Shown here: positions 8,773 through 17,003 of the stretch, piece by piece | Numbering within the stretch: the stretch's first letter is position 1 | Layout of the letters: the number at the start of each line of letters is the position of its first letter | Assembly: GCA_900498135.1 (NCBI GenBank) | Contig: LR026961.1 | Span: forward strand, 4,023,215-4,087,214 | DNA length: 64,000 bases | From: an uncultured Desulfatiglans sp. | GTDB lineage: Bacteria; Desulfobacterota; DSM-4660; Desulfatiglandales; Desulfatiglandaceae | Reading direction: 5' to 3' | Program-made: the position numbers and the translations under genes | Notes under the pieces: generated by a model | Databases searched by the model: none | Told to the model about the DNA's origin: nothing | What the model saw: only the letters and a program-made list of their open reading frames with translations

Positions 8773-10962
8773 TCAAGAAAGCTTGCGGGCCGGATCTTCG
8801 GCGACAACCTCGCCCGGGCGGTCTCCCGCCGGCTCCAACAGCCCCTGTCCATAGGGGTCCAGGGTGAATCGCCAACCCGGATTGATGACCCCCGTCGTCT
8901 CCCTGGCCTCGATCACCGCAGGCCCGGGGATCACATCGCCGGGCATGAGATCCTCGAAGACATAGATCCCCGTATCGACGAACCGCCCCAGGTCGACGAA
9001 ATAGACGGGGCGGGTCTCCTTGCGTGCGGCTCCGGGGGTCTTTCGGCCGGCCCCCTCCGCAGGGCTCAGCTCGAGATGGCGGGTGGAGACGCTCGCCTTC
9101 AGGAAGAAATTCTCCACCTGGATGCCGCCCTGCGGAAATGCGGCCTCCGGCGAATAGGTCCTGGCGTAGGTCTCCCCGAAGGCGTCGCAGATGTCCTTCA
9201 CATCCTGGAGGGAGCCGATCTCGAGGTGGGGCGATTCAAGCTTGGTGTAGTTGTACTGCATCCCGTAGCGCATCTCCAGTTCGAGCACGAACTGGATCTC
9301 CGCCTCCGATGAACCTTCCATCTTCAGATCTCGAAGCGCCAGATCCTTCAGTTCCCGCACGACGCTGTTGAAGGCCTCGTAGTCCTCCGTGTAGGCCTGG
9401 GTCGCGTACTGGAACAGCTTGATCGTCCGCGTCCGGTCGAAGACCTGCATGACATCGACCGTGGATGCCCCGAAGGCGCCGAAAACCGGGGAAAAGGGCG
9501 ACATGATGACCTTTTTGATCTCCAGATAGGGTGCGATGTCGAGGGCATGACAGGGGCCCGCCCCGCCGCAGGCCAGGAGCACGAATTCCCGCGGGTCGTA
9601 GCCTTTGAGGACGACCTCGTTGAAGACCTCCTGCCCCATCTTCGCGTCGATGATACGCCGGATCCTCGCCGCCGCCTCCACCACGTCGATCCCGAGCGGG
9701 TCGGCGATCTTTTCACGGATCGCCTTCTCGGCCAGTTCTTTCTTGAGCTGCATCTTTCCGCCCAGGTAGTTGTCGGGATTGAGGTAGCCGAGGACGAGGT
9801 CCGCATCGGTCACCGTCGGCTCGGAGCCGCCCTGATCATAGCACGCGGGACCGGGCATCGAACCGGCGGACTGAGGGCCGACCTCCAGCCTGTCGCCGAA
9901 GAGGGTGTTGATCCAGGCGATGGAGCCTCCCCCCGCGCCGATCGACTTGACCTCGATCGCCGGGATGTTCGTGCGCCATCGGTCGATGACCGGAATGAAA
10001 TCGTAGGTCTTGATCTGGCCGTCCGACACGACCCCGATGTCGTAGGATGTCCCCCCCATGTCCGTGAAGATGAGGTTGTCCATACCGTACATCCCACCGA
10101 TGTACCGGCTGCCGTGCAGACCGGCCACGGGCCCGGCGTTGTAGGTGAGGATCGCGCGCGTCCGGGTCACCTTCTTCATCCCCCCGACGTTCTGGACGAG
10201 CGCCAGGGGTTGGCTGTACCCGTTGTCCTTGAGCTCCCAGATGAGCCTCGTCAACTCCTCGCCCATGACGCTGTGGATGTAGGCGTTGACGGTCGTCGTC
10301 GTGAAGCGGGTGTACTCGCCCATCTTGGGTGAAATGCTGTGGGAGAGAAAGACCGGCATCGAACCGAGATAGTCCTCCGGGTATTCCTCTTCGATGATCT
10401 GCTTCACCATCGCCTCATGGACCGGGTTGTAGCAGGACCACATGAGGCAGACGACATAGCCCATCGCGCCGTTTTCCATCAGGCGCTGCAGATTATCGAG
10501 CACATCGTCCCTCTTCAACGGCATGATCACGTTCCCGAAGGAGTCGATCCGCTCGCGCAGGCCCACGATCATATCCCGAGAAATCAGGGGCTCCGGCTTC
10601 TGGATACGGGCCAGGTTCTTGGTCTCATGCCCGAACAATCCGTCCGCCCAGGATCGCCCGCGCCCGATGGCAATGGTGTCCTCGAACCCGGCCGTCGTGA
10701 TCAGCCCGAGTTTCGGGCCGGTCCGTTCGATCAGGGCGTTGGTCCCCAGGGTCGTGCAGTAGCGGATCGATTCGCAGCCGTTCATGAATTTCTTCAACGG
10801 CAGATTGAAATCCTTTGCCAGCTCCCGCAGGCCCCTCATGAAGCCGACAGAAAGATCGTAGTGGGTGGTCGGTGATTTCGTGATCGCAAAACGACCGCCA
10901 TCCTGTTCCGCAAAAAAATCGGTGAAGGTCCCGCCGATGTCCACTTCGACTGTGTAGCTCAT
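8773..10962 (-). CDS. apcC: Ketone carboxylase subunit, HyuA-type (ApcC-like)
   Basis: The start is the ATG preceded by AGGAGGGGGAAG, giving 729 residues. The N-terminal nucleotide-binding hydantoinase A fold starts at once with YTVEVDIGGTFTDFF (residues 3-17). GTNALIERTGPKLGL, MGGTSYDIGVV and IGAGGGSIAW follow in the usual order, then SAGSMPGPACYDQGG. This fold binds ATP and forms a phosphorylated intermediate in HyuA/acetone-carboxylase-type enzymes. Its start overlaps the stop of the small Zn protein (ATGA). The size, larger than the first HyuA subunit, matches the ApcC position of acetophenone carboxylase. Confidence 0.75.
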   Translation of the reverse strand: MSYTVEVDIGGTFTDFFAEQDGGRFAITKSPTTHYDLSVGFMRGLRELAKDFNLPLKKFMNGCESIRYCTTLGTNALIERTGPKLGLITTAGFEDTIAIGRGRSWADGLFGHETKNLARIQKPEPLISRDMIVGLRERIDSFGNVIMPLKRDDVLDNLQRLMENGAMGYVVCLMWSCYNPVHEAMVKQIIEEEYPEDYLGSMPVFLSHSISPKMGEYTRFTTTTVNAYIHSVMGEELTRLIWELKDNGYSQPLALVQNVGGMKKVTRTRAILTYNAGPVAGLHGSRYIGGMYGMDNLIFTDMGGTSYDIGVVSDGQIKTYDFIPVIDRWRTNIPAIEVKSIGAGGGSIAWINTLFGDRLEVGPQSAGSMPGPACYDQGGSEPTVTDADLVLGYLNPDNYLGGKMQLKKELAEKAIREKIADPLGIDVVEAAARIRRIIDAKMGQEVFNEVVLKGYDPREFVLLACGGAGPCHALDIAPYLEIKKVIMSPFSPVFGAFGASTVDVMQVFDRTRTIKLFQYATQAYTEDYEAFNSVVRELKDLALRDLKMEGSSEAEIQFVLELEMRYGMQYNYTKLESPHLEIGSLQDVKDICDAFGETYARTYSPEAAFPQGGIQVENFFLKASVSTRHLELSPAEGAGRKTPGAARKETRPVYFVDLGRFVDTGIYVFEDLMPGDVIPGPAVIEARETTGVINPGWRFTLDPYGQGLLEPAGDRPGEVVAEDPARKLS

Positions 10963-11306
10963 CTTCCCCCTCCTGTCGGTATGCCGTGTCTCTGCTTCAG
11001 CGCGTCGATATCCAGTTCTATATCGTGGGTGATCGGATGGCCGGGCGGGAGATACTGATTCTCGACCATCAGGCCGCATTGCGGACAATAGAATTCTATG
11101 ATTCGACACCACTCGGGGTCGGGGGCGTAGGTGTACGCGGCATCCTTCGCCAGAGGCTCGTGGATCTCCTCGGGCATCCTTTCCCGCACCAGGCAGCCCT
11201 TCTTGTAGTTGTCCCGGGCACTGACCAACTCCCGGTTACACCGGTTGCAGCACCACATCTCCTTTTCGAGATCGATATCAAGCGCGTCGGTTATTCTGAT
11301 CTTCAT
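10959..11306 (-). CDS. apcB: Ketone carboxylase small zinc subunit (ApcB/AcxC-like)
   Basis: The protein has 115 residues. Two CxxC pairs, C20-x2-C23 and C74-x2-C77, with further Cys at 19, 38 and 67, predict a zinc-binding fold like the small subunits of acetone and acetophenone carboxylases. It overlaps both neighbours by four bases: its ATG overlaps the stop of the first HyuA gene, and its stop overlaps the start of the second. Such tight coupling suggests fixed stoichiometry in one complex. The assignment rests mainly on context, length and the cysteine pattern. Confidence 0.7.
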   Translation of the reverse strand: MKIRITDALDIDLEKEMWCCNRCNRELVSARDNYKKGCLVRERMPEEIHEPLAKDAAYTYAPDPEWCRIIEFYCPQCGLMVENQYLPPGHPITHDIELDIDALKQRHGIPTGGGR

Positions 11307-13327
11307 GCTGTCGCCTCCTCGAAAATCCCGTTGCAGTAGGCATCCACCGTGTAGGTCCAACCCTCCCTCACCACGTAGGTGGTATCGACGGCCTCGACGA
11401 TCGCCGGCCCTTCGACCACATTTCCGGGCATCAGTTTGCCCCTGTCGTAGAGGGGCGTCTCGATAAACCCATCCTCGCTCCAACAGACCTCTCGCGCGCC
11501 CATGCGGGCCGGAGAGGGATCCCGCGCGCCAGGCTGCTGCTCCGTGATCTCGTAGTGGGGGATCGCCGCGGTGGCGTGGAGAAACACGACAGGCGAAAAG
11601 ACACTTTCCGCCTCCGAGAACCTCGGCGCCTGTTTTTGGAGGGTCTCAGCCATTCCCGCCTCCCACTCGAGTCCCCTGATCCTGATCCGGCCCTCGGGCG
11701 TGTCATCCCCGGAACTCAAGAAGAATTCCACCCTGTAGCGCACGTCCGATTCGTCGAACCCCTCTCCCCGCATATCGCGTGAGGCGCCGGCATGCATCTC
11801 CTCGAGGACCCGGCTGATTTCACTCCCCGTGCTCATCCTCCCGTTCTCTTTGATCCAGTGTCCGAGGCGCCGCGAGTAGATGTGCCAGATGTCCATGCTG
11901 GAGAGCGAACACGCCGAGAAGACCGAGGCATAGCGCGGCGCGATGATCTTCCGGATGCCCGCGTGCCGGGCGAGGCCGCAGCAATGGGCCGAACCCGCAC
12001 CGCCGTAGATGACGAGAACCGGATCGAGATCGGGGCGGATCGACTCGGCCGTCGCCTTGAGCTGAGCTCCCATGGTCGCATCCACAGTGTCCCTGATCGC
12101 CAACGCCGCTTCGAGCACGCTCTTGCCGGTCTGGGAGGCGACCCTGTTTTCGATCGCTTCGAAGGCCTTTTGGGCATCGAGCTGCATCTTTCCGCCGAGA
12201 TAGTAGGCCGGATCGATGCACCCGAGGACGATGTCGGCATCGGTCACCGTCGCGTTCGTCCCCCCGAGGCCGAAGCAGGCAGGTCCCGGAAGCGCCCCGG
12301 CCGACTGCGGACCCACCTGAAGGCGCCCTTTGCGCACGCTCGCAATGGACCCTCCGCCCGCCCCGATGGCCTTGATGGCGACCATTGGCGTGCTGAGGGC
12401 AAGGCCCTCCACATCCGGCTTCAGGGTGAAGTTGGGCTGTCCGTTCATCACGATGCCCATGTCGAAGGAGGTGCCGCCCATATCGCCGGAGACGAGCTTC
12501 GGGACGTTGTAGAGCCGCGCGAGCGCCGCGACGCCCATGAGGCCCGCGGCGGGCCCGGAGTTGTAGGTGTTGATCGCCCTCGTCTTGGACACCCGCGCGA
12601 CGCCGCCCGTGGCATGCACGATCAGCAGGGGGCGGCTGTAGAACCGTTTGCGCAGATCCTCTCCGGCCTTGTAGAGGAACTTGACGAGCCGGGCGTGGAT
12701 GTAGGCATTGACCACAGCGGTGTTGATCCGCTCCTGGTCACCGGGCAGCTGGCTGACATCGGATGCGAGAAACACCGGCACCGATCCGAGATAATCCCGC
12801 GGGTATTCCTCCTTGATCCAGCTCCGCGCCCGCCGTTCGTGAACGGGGTTGTAGACCGAATTCCCCAGACAGACAACGAGGCATCGGGCGCCCTGATCGA
12901 GCAGTTCCTGGGCCGATCTCAGCACCTCCTCCCGGTCGAGGACCTCCTTTTCGTTCCCTTCTTCATCGACCTCCCCTGTCAGGGTTCGAACCATCTCCGG
13001 GTAAACGAGGGGCGAATCATCCTCGTCGTTCACCACCTCGAGACCCTCCTCCCGGCCCCGGCTCAACAGAAGACCGATCTTGGTCCCGTTCCTTTCGATC
13101 AGGGTATTCGTACCGATGGTGGATGAAAATCGAATCACGTCCGTCTGCGCCAGGAGATCTTCGACTCCGATCTGGAAGGACTCGGCTCCTGATTTGATGC
13201 TATTCATCAGGCAGACGGTTAGATCATGAGGTGTCGTCGGCACTTTGACCGTGTGGACTCTGCCGCCCCCCATAAAAAATCCATCTGTAAACGTACCTCC
13301 TGTATCGATATCGATCGTGTATCCCAT
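11303..13327 (-). CDS. apcA: Ketone carboxylase subunit, HyuA-type (ApcA-like)
   Basis: The protein has 674 residues from the ATG six bases after GGGGAGG; an ATG two codons upstream overlaps that site. It has the hydantoinase A layout: YTIDIDTGGTFTDGFF at the N terminus, SSTIGTNTLIERNGTK, the MGGTSFDMGIV loop, IGAGGGSIASV, and SAGALPGPACFGLGG. It is a clear paralogue of the ApcC-like gene, and a carboxylase with two different HyuA subunits plus one HyuB and one small Zn subunit is the acetophenone carboxylase arrangement. It is first in the operon, after a leader of about 580 bases from the predicted promoter. No ApcE-like gene is seen beside it. Confidence 0.75.
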   Translation of the reverse strand: MGYTIDIDTGGTFTDGFFMGGGRVHTVKVPTTPHDLTVCLMNSIKSGAESFQIGVEDLLAQTDVIRFSSTIGTNTLIERNGTKIGLLLSRGREEGLEVVNDEDDSPLVYPEMVRTLTGEVDEEGNEKEVLDREEVLRSAQELLDQGARCLVVCLGNSVYNPVHERRARSWIKEEYPRDYLGSVPVFLASDVSQLPGDQERINTAVVNAYIHARLVKFLYKAGEDLRKRFYSRPLLIVHATGGVARVSKTRAINTYNSGPAAGLMGVAALARLYNVPKLVSGDMGGTSFDMGIVMNGQPNFTLKPDVEGLALSTPMVAIKAIGAGGGSIASVRKGRLQVGPQSAGALPGPACFGLGGTNATVTDADIVLGCIDPAYYLGGKMQLDAQKAFEAIENRVASQTGKSVLEAALAIRDTVDATMGAQLKATAESIRPDLDPVLVIYGGAGSAHCCGLARHAGIRKIIAPRYASVFSACSLSSMDIWHIYSRRLGHWIKENGRMSTGSEISRVLEEMHAGASRDMRGEGFDESDVRYRVEFFLSSGDDTPEGRIRIRGLEWEAGMAETLQKQAPRFSEAESVFSPVVFLHATAAIPHYEITEQQPGARDPSPARMGAREVCWSEDGFIETPLYDRGKLMPGNVVEGPAIVEAVDTTYVVREGWTYTVDAYCNGIFEEATA

Positions 13328-13561
13328 AACCATCCTCCCCGCTTAATTTTTCTCTGCAAATCCTTTTCAAACGATCTCCCGATGCATCGCCGCTCTCAAA
13401 CCTGCATAAAACCTCCGTGGATTTCAAAGATTAGGGTTGTCCATACCGAAGGAACATCTTCCTGAAACATTTCCAGAATACCGAGAGGATCCCAGATGCC
13501 AGTCGCTCGACTGTCTCGCAGGATTTCTGGATTCAAAGCGAAACCTGTATCAAGGTTGGTG

Positions 13562-13615
13562 CCCATCCGGAAATAACGCCTTGTAAACAAAATAGTTTCC
13601 AGCCCGGCTGTTTCC
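13562..13615. repeat. Degraded partial copy (F) of the palindromic element family
   Basis: CCATCCGGAAATAACG resembles the terminal repeat of the family, and GTTTCCAGCCCGG resembles the second conserved block (GTTTCCAATCCGG). Spacing between the two is similar to that in the full copies. The rest of the element is absent. It lies inside the predicted leader of the carboxylase operon. Confidence 0.45.
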
Positions 13616-13904
13616 CGCTTCGAACAACCGGCATTCCTGGCCGCAAATGAACAGGCATATGGGCATTGCGGAAAACCGGCCTCCTCCGAACGATTGCCTC
13701 CCTCCAAAACATCCGCCGCCGTGACCAAGCGCTTCGAGCAGTCCTTCCGCTGGCGGCGAGGCGCGCGGCGTTGGCTCGGAGGCTCTTTCCCCCAGAAAAA
13801 AACCGCCCAAAGAGCTGCACCGAAATTGGATCAATTGGATTGACAATCATCAATAATCGCCATTGTAAACTACTTGTTTCACGTAACTAATAAACGTATC
13901 CATG

Positions 13905-13922
13905 ATTGAGCGACCGATCAAT
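13905..13922. promoter_or_regulatory. TetR-type operator, copy 1
   Basis: ATTGAGCGACCGATCAAT is an imperfect palindrome (TTGA-n-CG-nn-CG-n-TCAA). It touches the downstream edge of the -10 box of the leftward promoter. An identical 20-base copy, including two more T, occurs 56 bases away. Such a position would block RNA polymerase when occupied. The TetR protein encoded in the same gene series is the likely binder. Confidence 0.65.
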
Positions 13923-13951
13923 TTATAGACATTGGAAATAACTTTTGTCAA
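13922..13951 (-). promoter_or_regulatory. Sigma-70 promoter for the carboxylase operon
   Basis: Read leftward, TTGACA (13,951-13,946) and TATAAA (13,927-13,922) are separated by 18 bases. Both hexamers are near consensus. No other promoter this good was seen in the interval. It lies exactly between the two identical operator palindromes and points to the first HyuA-type subunit gene about 580 bases away. Confidence 0.7.
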
Positions 13952-13960
13952 GCGAAATTT

Positions 13961-13978
13961 ATTGAGCGACCGATCAAT
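13961..13978. promoter_or_regulatory. TetR-type operator, copy 2
   Basis: This is an exact repeat of the palindrome at 13,905, positioned about nine bases upstream of the -35 box of the leftward promoter. Two sites on either side of one promoter suggest cooperative or looping repression, or two repressor dimers occluding the promoter. It also lies about 110 bases downstream of the carboxyltransferase gene stop. Confidence 0.65.
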
Positions 13979-14085
13979 TTGACATTTTTTCCGGCGGCGG
14001 CGTTAAGGCAGGGAATTCGGGAAAGGTGCGGTCATGCCCCCCGGACCACCCGGGAGGCATGACCTACGCCTGGGGGGGAGAAAGA

Positions 14086-15453
14086 CTAACAGGCGTATTC
14101 GGGGTTGATGGGGCCGGCGGCAAGCATCGCTTCGACCTCGTTCTCCTTGAGGGAGTAGCGCAGCAAAAACTCCTCGTCGGATACATCAGGGCCGATCCCG
14201 CTTGCCTTGCGGATCTCTTCAATGGTGGGTTGAGGAAACTCCTCTTGCATCATCTTTTTCGTCTTTTCGAGGCTGTGAACCTTGTCCAGCACGTCGGGGG
14301 CGATCGGTGCCGGCGACTCTCCGAAGTAGCCCAGAACATATTGGATGATTCCATCGGGTACGATCTTATACCGCTTCCCGGAGATGATGTTCATCGCCGC
14401 CTGGGTGCCGACGAACTGGCTGAGCGGGGTGACCATGATCGGGTAGCCGAGTTCCTTCCGGACCAGCTTGATCTCCTCGATCACCTCGGGCAGGCGGTGC
14501 TCCATCCCCGCCTCACCCAGCTGCCGTTTCAGCGTCGAGACCATGCCGCCTGGGACCTGATGCTCATAGTAGGCTGCATCGTAGGCGGCCGGCTTGCCGG
14601 GGGTCCTCCCCTCCTTTTCCGCTACGGCGTAAAGCTGCTCCGAGACGCGCTTCAGGGCCTCCACCACCACATCCGTTTCGCACTCCAGGGCGCTCAGGCC
14701 TTCGACGATCTCGAAGATCGAGGGCTGGGAGGTCCCGTCAGCAAGGGGCGGGATAGCCGTGTGCAGCACATCGATCCCCTGGCGGATCGCCTCCAGGTAG
14801 ACCTGCGGCCCGAGCCCCGCGCTGCAGTGGGTGTGGATCTCGAGCGGCTTCTCGCCGATCGCCCCTCGGATGACGGGGACCAACTCCCGGACGCGGTCAG
14901 GGGTCAACAGCCCTCCCTGGTCTTTCAGGTAGACCGTGTCGACATCGCTGCAAGCGGCGATCTCACGGGCCTTTCCGGCATAGTAGGCGTCGGTGTGCAC
15001 CGGACTGATGGAATAGGAAAGCGCCACCACGAACTCCTCGATCCCGGCCTGTTTGGCCATCCGGGCGTTCTTGGAAATCACCTCGATGTCGTGCGCGGCG
15101 TCGATCAGCCAGACCCGCCGGATCCCATTGGCCGCCACGGTCTTCAGGACAAGTTCCACGATCGAATCCGGCGACCGCACGAATCCGATGAAACGCCTGC
15201 CGGTCGTGCCGAAGCTGAGGGGGGTATGGGGCATGGCCCTGGCCGCCAGCCGGATCTTCTCGAACGGGTTTTCCTTGTGATACTTGACGGAAACCCCCAT
15301 ATGGATGCTGCTGATGAAGTCGATCGCCTTGAAGCCGGCCCGGTCCATGTCCGTGGCCACGCTCAGGATCATGCCGGTCGTAAGACCCGTGGCATCCCAC
15401 AGACTCTGATTGCCGTCCCGCAGCGTCGTATCCACAAATCGTATTTTTTTCAT
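14086..15453 (-). CDS. Carboxyltransferase (PycB/OadA-like, DRE-TIM metallolyase family) lacking a biotin domain
   Basis: The 455-residue protein starts at the ATG after GGAGAATGTT. It has the hallmarks of oxaloacetate decarboxylase alpha/pyruvate carboxylase carboxyltransferase domains: DTTLRDGNQS (D8), LKDQGG (K177, the position of the carbamylated lysine), the metal-binding HTH (H207, H209), GTSQPS, and the PGGM plus VTPLSQFVGTQAA segments of the PYC_OADA domain. The chain stops before any biotinyl-lysine motif, and no biotin carrier or biotin carboxylase is in the window. It could use a carrier encoded elsewhere, or act as a biotin-independent lyase or decarboxylase. Last gene of the leftward series beginning at the dikinase pair. 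Confidence 0.75.
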   Translation of the reverse strand: MKKIRFVDTTLRDGNQSLWDATGLTTGMILSVATDMDRAGFKAIDFISSIHMGVSVKYHKENPFEKIRLAARAMPHTPLSFGTTGRRFIGFVRSPDSIVELVLKTVAANGIRRVWLIDAAHDIEVISKNARMAKQAGIEEFVVALSYSISPVHTDAYYAGKAREIAACSDVDTVYLKDQGGLLTPDRVRELVPVIRGAIGEKPLEIHTHCSAGLGPQVYLEAIRQGIDVLHTAIPPLADGTSQPSIFEIVEGLSALECETDVVVEALKRVSEQLYAVAEKEGRTPGKPAAYDAAYYEHQVPGGMVSTLKRQLGEAGMEHRLPEVIEEIKLVRKELGYPIMVTPLSQFVGTQAAMNIISGKRYKIVPDGIIQYVLGYFGESPAPIAPDVLDKVHSLEKTKKMMQEEFPQPTIEEIRKASGIGPDVSDEEFLLRYSLKENEVEAMLAAGPINPEYAC

Positions 15454-15609
15454 AACATTCTCCAGGTCTTGAAAATCCTGTCGGCAGGCTGCGGCGTCCG
15501 CCGCGAACGAAGCCGCCGGCAAAACCACCTGTAAAACCGGGGTTCACGCCCCCTGTAGAGAAAGGGGGGCGCCGTCGCGCCTGCGGCGGTTTTGGCGCGG
15601 CGCTCCCTC

Positions 15610-16938
15610 CTACTCCTCGTAGAGCTTGCGGATAAGTTTCCCTTTGTACTGATATTGCGGCAGTTCCTTGACGAGCTCGACCTCGGCCTGGAAGATCAGC
15701 CGGGCCCGCAGTTCCCTCTCCAGGAGCTTTTTCAGTTCCTTGAGATCCCCGGGCTCCTCGCCGAGCTCGGCCTTGATCTTCAGGGGAGGCTTCACCGCGG
15801 TCCCGGGCTCCTCCAGCTGCACCTCGATCTGCCCGCTCAGGCGCGGTTTGAAGGTCGTAGCCACATCCTTGATGGCCAGAGGATAGACATTGACCCCCAG
15901 CACGGTCAGCATGTCGTCGTAGCGCCCCAGGACCTCGATCCGCATCCCGCCCCGTCCGCAGTCGCAACGGTCGACGCCGACGACGCGCACATGATCCCGC
16001 GACCGGTAGCGCAGCAGCGGCATGGCCTGATGGATCAAGCCGCTGTAGACGAGTTCACCCGTGGCCCCTTCCTCGATCTCCAGCGGCTTGTCGGTCTCCG
16101 GGTCGATCAACTCGACGTGGACGATCCCCTGCGCGATGTAGTGCATCCCCGCGCGACCTCGGTTTTCGACGCATTCGCCCCAAACGATGCAGGCCTGCTC
16201 CCCCATCCCCATCCCTTCGATCACGGTGGCGCCGAAGGACTCCTCGATCAGCGGCCTGACTGCTTTGGTCCCTCCCTCCGCGCCGCCGATGATGCGCCTG
16301 ATCCCGAGCTTCTTGGGATCGAGCCCGGCCTTTTCGATCTCTTTGAGCAGATAGCTCCAGAAGGAGACCGTGGAGTGCAGGGCGTTTGCGCTTTGGTATT
16401 TGAAGGCGCTGATGACCCGGTCCGTGTTGAAGCCGGTCGGGAAGTTGACCGCCCCCATCTTCTCGAGGCCCTCCCGGAAGGTGTCGGCAATAAACGGCGC
16501 GGTCGGGATGTTGACGACGATGCTGTCCGGCCGGATGCCACCGCCCCAGGCGAAACGCGCGATCGCCTCGGCGTGGACGTTCAGGATGTCGCTCTGCGTC
16601 AACCCGATGTAGGTCGGTATTCCGGTGGTGCCGCTCGAGGAATACACCCGGCTCAGATCGACGACATCCACCGCACGGTGCGCGCCCACCGGGGCATTGC
16701 GCATCTGCGCCTCGCGCAGTTCGCTCTTGACGGTGAAGGGTAGCTGGCCGATCTGTTCGATGCCCTTGATGTCCCCGGCCTCGAGCCCGGCCGCCTTGAA
16801 TTTCTCCTGATAGAGCGGCGAGTGTTTGCTGACATGCTCCAGTTGTTTCAAAAACAGCGGGTTGTGCAGTTCATTGATCCTGTCGACGGTGAGCGACTCC
16901 ATTTTTTCGTTGAACAATCTCGGCCATTGATCCGCCAT
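15610..16938 (-). CDS. Phenylacetate-CoA ligase (PaaK)-like AMP-forming ligase
   Basis: The 442-residue length and motifs match the short PaaK branch of the ANL superfamily. SSSGTTG (100-106) is the P-loop, GGAEGG and EGMGMGEQA are the middle motifs, and YRSRDHVRV and LGRYDDMLTVLGVNVYP lead into the C-terminal domain. CDCGRGG suggests a bound zinc, as in many PaaK enzymes. It activates an aryl or arylacetic acid with CoA and ATP; the substrate is unknown. AAAGGAG precedes the ATG. It lies between the Tm-1-like and carboxyltransferase genes, with about 150 bases of GC-rich sequence on the carboxyltransferase side. Confidence 0.85.
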   Translation of the reverse strand: MADQWPRLFNEKMESLTVDRINELHNPLFLKQLEHVSKHSPLYQEKFKAAGLEAGDIKGIEQIGQLPFTVKSELREAQMRNAPVGAHRAVDVVDLSRVYSSSGTTGIPTYIGLTQSDILNVHAEAIARFAWGGGIRPDSIVVNIPTAPFIADTFREGLEKMGAVNFPTGFNTDRVISAFKYQSANALHSTVSFWSYLLKEIEKAGLDPKKLGIRRIIGGAEGGTKAVRPLIEESFGATVIEGMGMGEQACIVWGECVENRGRAGMHYIAQGIVHVELIDPETDKPLEIEEGATGELVYSGLIHQAMPLLRYRSRDHVRVVGVDRCDCGRGGMRIEVLGRYDDMLTVLGVNVYPLAIKDVATTFKPRLSGQIEVQLEEPGTAVKPPLKIKAELGEEPGDLKELKKLLERELRARLIFQAEVELVKELPQYQYKGKLIRKLYEE

Positions 16939-17003
16939 GACATGTCTCCTTTCCCATTCGCCCGGGAATAACGCGGGCGCACACTGTTTCGCGGCCGCCT
17001 CTA

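Larger units (their letters stand above)
13328..14085. other. Intergenic region: carboxylase operon promoter and long leader
   Basis: No convincing gene is seen. The right part (13,905-13,980) holds the promoter and two operators described separately. The middle (13,560-13,615) holds a degraded copy of the palindromic element. A 110-codon frame on the minus strand at 13,396-13,728 covers that element and looks like chance. The right end lies just downstream of the carboxyltransferase gene stop. Confidence 0.6.

Noticed and set aside
6703-13327. A classical acetone carboxylase (AcxABC)
   Set aside because: Acetone carboxylase has one HyuA-type, one HyuB-type and one small subunit. Here two distinct HyuA-type subunits are present, which fits acetophenone carboxylase better.
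13396-13728. A 110-residue frame in the leader of the carboxylase operon
   Set aside because: It crosses a degraded repeat element, has no RBS, and its sequence shows no family features. It is more likely chance.
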